From assembly GCA_964019135.1 (NCBI GenBank), contig OZ025260.1, positions 32,172,254 to 32,236,253 on the forward strand: 64,000 nucleotides of DNA, in the 5' to 3' direction. The notes beneath the pieces were generated by a model that was given only the letters and a program-made list of their open reading frames with translations, made no database searches and was not told the DNA's origin. Origin of the DNA: Arenicola marina (Eukaryota > Annelida > Polychaeta > Arenicolidae). Positions 59,681-64,000 of this stretch are shown in pieces. Position numbers and translations under genes: made by a program. How positions within the stretch are numbered: the first letter of the stretch is position 1; each line of letters starts with the position of its first letter.

Positions 59681-61730
59681 ACCAGCAGAGACTGGAAGAA
59701 CCAACCTCTGCTTTTGTGTTGTATATCAGTGGTGGATGTTGGACGCCGCCGCCCCCTCCCCATCGCCCTCCCCTCCCTGTCTTCCTCCTCTCCCCCAGGT
59801 TTCAATGCCATCCCCTCCACTCCGCATTGGCTGGAAAGTGCAAAGGAATGCCAGGTATTATTCAATAAACGTTTGGCACAAAGAACGTTCGGGTTTTTGA
59901 TGCCAAAGCCGTTTCAGTGGTCCACCTGCCAAGTCGTATATGTCAGTAACAACCGCCAACCTAAAATGGTGGAGAAGAAATGGCGGCCTTACAAAAACAC
60001 AAAAGAAAGTCTGATTTTACTGACTTTGGAGCGAAAAGTGTATTTTGGGTCCGTTTAATGGAGGTCGTGATGTCATTTATTGCCTCGTGTCCGAGATTTA
60101 TTGTGAAATATACAGAACCCCCAGATACGATAAAGGGCGGAATCAAGCTTCAGCTAGGACTTTTTTGCTTTTACAGGTTTCAGTGGCAAATAACAGTTTG
60201 TCTTATTGGGTTTACCAGATATAATCAAGATCCCCCCCCCCCCTCTACAAGCCGTCCTTCCGCTTGCAAACCTTGTGGTTGTCATGGTGACAGATCCGGT
60301 CAGCAACATGATAGTACCGCTTGTTTTAGCAGCGCCTTTGTACTCGCGATGCGATTCTGAGAAAACAGGGTTAAACTAACCCAAAACTGTCATTTTATTA
60401 TAGTGTAGAATTACGCTTTGATTGCATGTACAAAGGCTACATACATGTCTCATGGACACGTTTTATGGTCGTGATACATTTTATGGTCGTGGCCCCGACG
60501 GCCATGGTAGAGCTAAGTTCATATCGCGACGCTAAGGACGATACGTCTTGTCCCACCTGTAGGGATGGGGCAAAGCATAGTTTATAAATCTGCGCGAGGA
60601 CACAAACATCCTGTGACTGTATCGTCATGAAACTGGGTGGGTGGGGGGGGGGCACTATAATAGAAATCTAGCTCGGGGGTTCCGCGGGTGCCTCTTGATG
60701 CCTCTTTGGAGCGGACAATTGTTATGAACATTTAAAAAAAAAAGTTGCAACCGGGGGGCGGGTGGGACGTGACGTGGCGTTCATCGGGCGAGTTTGTCGG
60801 GGAAAAAGAACGAACCGAGCGGGTTTGTCGTGAAAAAAGAACGAACCGGCATAGAACTGCGACATAGAGCGGGTCAACGGATTTTTTTTTATCAATCTGG
60901 TAGTCTTTTTGCGGTAAAACGCCCTTTCCGAGCGAACGTCAGCAATATAGTAAGTAACCCCCCCCCCCTTCTTGGGTCACGATTGCTGCTTTATCCGCCG
61001 TTCGTAGTGAGTGAGGAGTGTAATTAATTTCCTCGGTTTAACGTTGACGGTTCGTGGTATTATTTGTGTCCACGAATTTATAATAACATTCGGAACAAAA
61101 TGGCTCTCGTTGCGTCTGACAAAGACTGTCGGGCGCGTTCCCTACGGAACTGATTGGCCTGCGGCCTCGGCCTAATTACCGAGAGATCGCGAGGCTCGCC
61201 GAGCGGCGACGCGTCACTATTTAACGAAAACAATGCCGATATACCCGATAAACTAAGCCATGGAGACTCCTTTCCTGCCTCCCATAAAAAAGCTTGATAC
61301 GTAGGGCCCCAAACTGCCATTAGATGTTCAAGGGGTTCTTATCCAGCGTGGACAAGATACCCCGGGAATTCAACAATCTTCAGCGCCTCCCCCCATCCGC
61401 ACACACACACCACCCAGGCCAATGACCTCCCCGCACAACAATCCACAGAGGGTGGCGGCCCCTTGAAATTGTCAACTTATTAAGTTATTTAACCGCCCTA
61501 AATTAAGGCATTACGATACCATTACGAGTCTCGTTTATGTCCAAATCTCGTCTACGGGTCTGCTGTAATTTTATAACCGACTTCTCCACTATCCGACGAT
61601 AATCGAAAAAGATGTGAGCTGCAAGGCAAACGGGGATTGCTTTGGCGAATACGTGCAGCCATCTAGATGCCAATGGTTAAACTTATATTTTGAATTCCAG
61701 CTTTAGCCCCCAGTAAAGAAAGAAGGCAGG
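59681..61730. other. Intergenic, no gene recognised
   Basis: Several modest open frames (for example 59651-60058 plus and 61078-61320 minus) lack family resemblance and exon borders. C or G runs are at 60229-60242, 60640-60651 and 60958-60968. A 22-bp direct repeat with core AACGAACCG occurs at about 60808 and 60839. Confidence 0.45.
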
Positions 61731-61734
61731 GATA

Positions 61735-62295
61735 CACTAGATAAACTTAGATAAACCCCTACTGGCAGCCACTGACAACATGTAAACTACGGCCTCCTAC
61801 TAGAAGTCACCGTCAGTTTATCAAGGTGCCACTGATGCACTGGTTAAACTTGGTTAAAATCTCAGGTTCTGGTTGAACTATGGCCTCCTACTAGCAGTCA
61901 CCGGCAGTAAATATACGAAGGTGCATTTATGCACTTGTTGAACTTCGACCGTTCTAGCCCCAGCTACTGTCAGTATATGAATGTGCTAAAGACGTTCTGT
62001 TTGAACTTCGGCCTCCTACTGTCAGCGACTGACAGCATTTAAAGGTGCCACGGATGCACTGGCCGAATTTCGATCTTCTATATGCAGCCACTCAGACTGA
62101 CAGTATATAAAGATGCCACTTGTGTACTGGTTGAACTTTGACCTTCTACGTGCAGCCACTGATAGTATTTAAAGGTGCCACTAGTGTACTGGTTGAACTT
62201 TGGCCTTCCACTGGAACTCACTCAGGACAGTATATAAATGTACCACTGATGCATTGGTTGAATTTCGGCCTTCTACGTGCAGCCACCAGTATGGA
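61735..62295. repeat. Diverged minisatellite, period about 62-68 bp
   Basis: About eight to nine units with the block order AAGGTGCCACTGATGCACTGG, TTGAACTTCGGCCTTCTACT, GCAGCCACTGACAGTATATA. Junctions fall near 61825, 61919, 61981, 62041, 62109, 62171 and 62236; one unit is expanded to about 94 bp. Confidence 0.85.
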
Positions 62296-62579
62296 AGTAT
62301 CAGTGTTCGCTAGCGAGACGGTTAAACTGTCCAGAACTTCAAGCTGACTGTGCCACGGTTATCTGCTTTGATAAGTGAGTGCTGCCTTCGCTTCACACGT
62401 ACCGCTTGTCACTATCTCTGGCATGTTATGCTTCCATGGCATGTATCTATAGGCGCCTGGTCGTCGTCGTAAAGCCAAACCCCGAGCGCACCTTGCTGCC
62501 ACTTGACGCTGGCTTGTGGTAACCAAGCGCAAACTGGGGACCCACGCCGTGGTAACAGCACTGGGCCAGGAAGTATAAC

Positions 62580-62875
62580 GGGACCAAAACGGGGCGATTT
62601 CAGGGCGAAAAAAATGCCTCAACCAGGGCCATTTTCCTGCCCTGGCTGTTAATATAAAGCCGCAGGGCGATAAAAACGGCCCCAAACCGGTAAATTGCCC
62701 CTGATTTCGCCCCGATTTCGCCCCAAATGGTCAGTTTAGATAAATGACTCTAAATACGCCCTTATTCCGCCCTGTTTTGGCCCTGAAACAAAACCTGCTT
62801 TTTAAAGTTCCCTGAATCAGGGCGAAATCGGGGCAATTTACGGGTTTGGTGCCGTTTTTTTTGCCCTGGCGCTCT
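62580..62875. mobile_element. Foldback element rich in GGGCGA / TCGCCC
   Basis: The left arm (GCCGCAGGGCGATAAAAACGG, CCCCAAACCGGTAAATTGCC, CCTGATTTCGCCC) is matched in inverted order by the right arm (GGGCGAAATCGGGGCAATTT, ACGGGTTTGGTGCCGTTTTT, TTGCCCTGGCG). Shorter GGGCGA/TCGCCC blocks repeat within. No coding capacity. Confidence 0.75.
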
Positions 62876-64000
62876 TACACTTGCGGGCCGTGGTGGCTGC
62901 GGGAAGGATAAGTGTCAAGCATTCCTTGATTAAAGGTCTTGCATGCGTTGAGATTATACTGGTTAAGATTCAGCTGGCGATAGGTAGGGTTAATCATTGC
63001 ATGAAGCTTAGAAAGCTCCGGGAACTAACGACTTGGCAACTGGTAGTAATTCCAAATTCCGCCGTGGGGGCGCCACTGCATGTGCAATGCATACCGGGTA
63101 ATATTTTGGTAAATTGCGCAATGTCAAGATGGCGACCTCGCGAGATAACCGATACTTTGTTAGACAATGCAATTCCAACTTGACATCAATGTAAAGGAAA
63201 TAGTTTCGGAAAGTAATTTAGATATTATTTTGAACAACGTGAATATAACAAGTGAATATGTATTGCATCTTTGCGTTTTCAAGGACGACGGATAATTGCG
63301 AAGTACACTATCCACGGATGCCTAGATCTGCCGCCCCCCCCCCCCCCCCTCCCTGGATCGGATTGCAAACAGAAGCCTTAGTAAAGTGAAATTTGCGAAA
63401 ATAATCAATATTTTGGTATGAGAGCTTTCCACACACACATCCACACACAAACCTTCTCTCCTCCCTTTTGAGTTCTTGACGGGCTTCATGTATAAGGAAG
63501 CATTCTAAGAGAAAACGTATTCTTAAACCCAACTTAGCGTTAAGCAACTCTTATTGAGGCTAAATAGAACATTTGGAAATAGTTTCGTCGAAAAATCCCA
63601 AATGCATGTTCTGAATAAGGAATTGACACGCATATGTTTGTTAGGCGCTTTTTTCCAATGCGGCCGATGGTAAAGACACAAAACGCGAGATATGCGGTCG
63701 TAATGAGTCCGTGAACTCTCGCGTTCAGGACCAATACGGTCCGCCGTCTAGCTGTCTGAAGACACGCCAGGCGAGACTATGGTACGCCATTGGTATCATA
63801 TTGCTGCGAAGAGCAACATTTTGCATAGAATCTATGGCTGCAGCGCTGTATGGATAACGGTTTTTGAACAAGGGAACCCGGGTCCCACTAGTTTCCTGGG
63901 CGAGAAGCATCCAGAAACATGAACCAATCTCGCTTACCCAGATACCGTTATTATGTCACGCTACAGAATACTAGTTTTGTTTTTATATATGATTTATTTC
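62876..64000. other. Window end, no gene recognised
   Basis: A frame at 62881-63183 has no family resemblance. A C run is at 63333-63350. Nothing else is supported. Confidence 0.45.

Overview
This is eukaryotic nuclear DNA from an invertebrate animal. Genes are split by GT-AG introns of roughly 0.1-4 kb, the intergenic DNA is full of short interspersed repeats, and homopolymer C/G runs are frequent. The gene repertoire, compact introns, tRNA-headed SINEs and many small hairpin elements would fit a lancelet (Branchiostoma-type cephalochordate). That is inference only: no sequence here fixes the taxon, and a mollusc or other invertebrate is possible.

Layout. (1) 1-12.2 kb: a plus-strand gene for mitochondrial apoptosis-inducing factor AIFM1. 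Fifteen exons run 4962-11920, and a tiny start exon (ATG GCG G) is proposed at 1957. (2) 14.0-18.9 kb: a minus-strand, three-exon gene for a 112-residue mitochondrial single-pass protein of the deltamethrin-resistance prag01 family. (3) 18.9-22.2 kb: repeat-rich spacer with two copies of a palindrome-ended DNA transposon. (4) 22.2-31.8 kb: plus-strand VPS36 (ESCRT-II), 13 exons, complete at 388 residues. (5) 32.6-36.05 kb: plus-strand FPGT (fucose-1-phosphate guanylyltransferase), three exons, 619 residues. (6) 40.36-46.49 kb: a minus-strand PDGF/VEGF-family growth factor. It has a very basic N-terminal region, a VEGF cystine knot and a C-terminal module resembling the VEGF-A heparin-binding domain; its signal-peptide exon was not found. 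(7) 46.5-64 kb: no convincing gene, but several minisatellites, long hairpin elements and SINE pieces.

The genes look functionally unrelated (mitochondria, ESCRT sorting, fucose salvage, growth factor signalling), and no operon-like logic is expected. Every exon set was checked by hand for GT-AG borders and for matching phase at each junction. AIFM1, VPS36, FPGT and the prag01-type gene read through without stops or frameshifts.

The points most worth a second look are: a 152-bp tandem duplication in AIFM1 that copies the end of an exon with its splice donor and could make an in-frame 42-nt cassette exon; the unusual VEGF-like protein; several SINE types with different tRNA-like heads but one common 3' tail; a family of short GC-rich hairpins; near-perfect foldback elements of about 230 and 590 bp; and an orphan cysteine-bearing reading frame inside the growth-factor intron.
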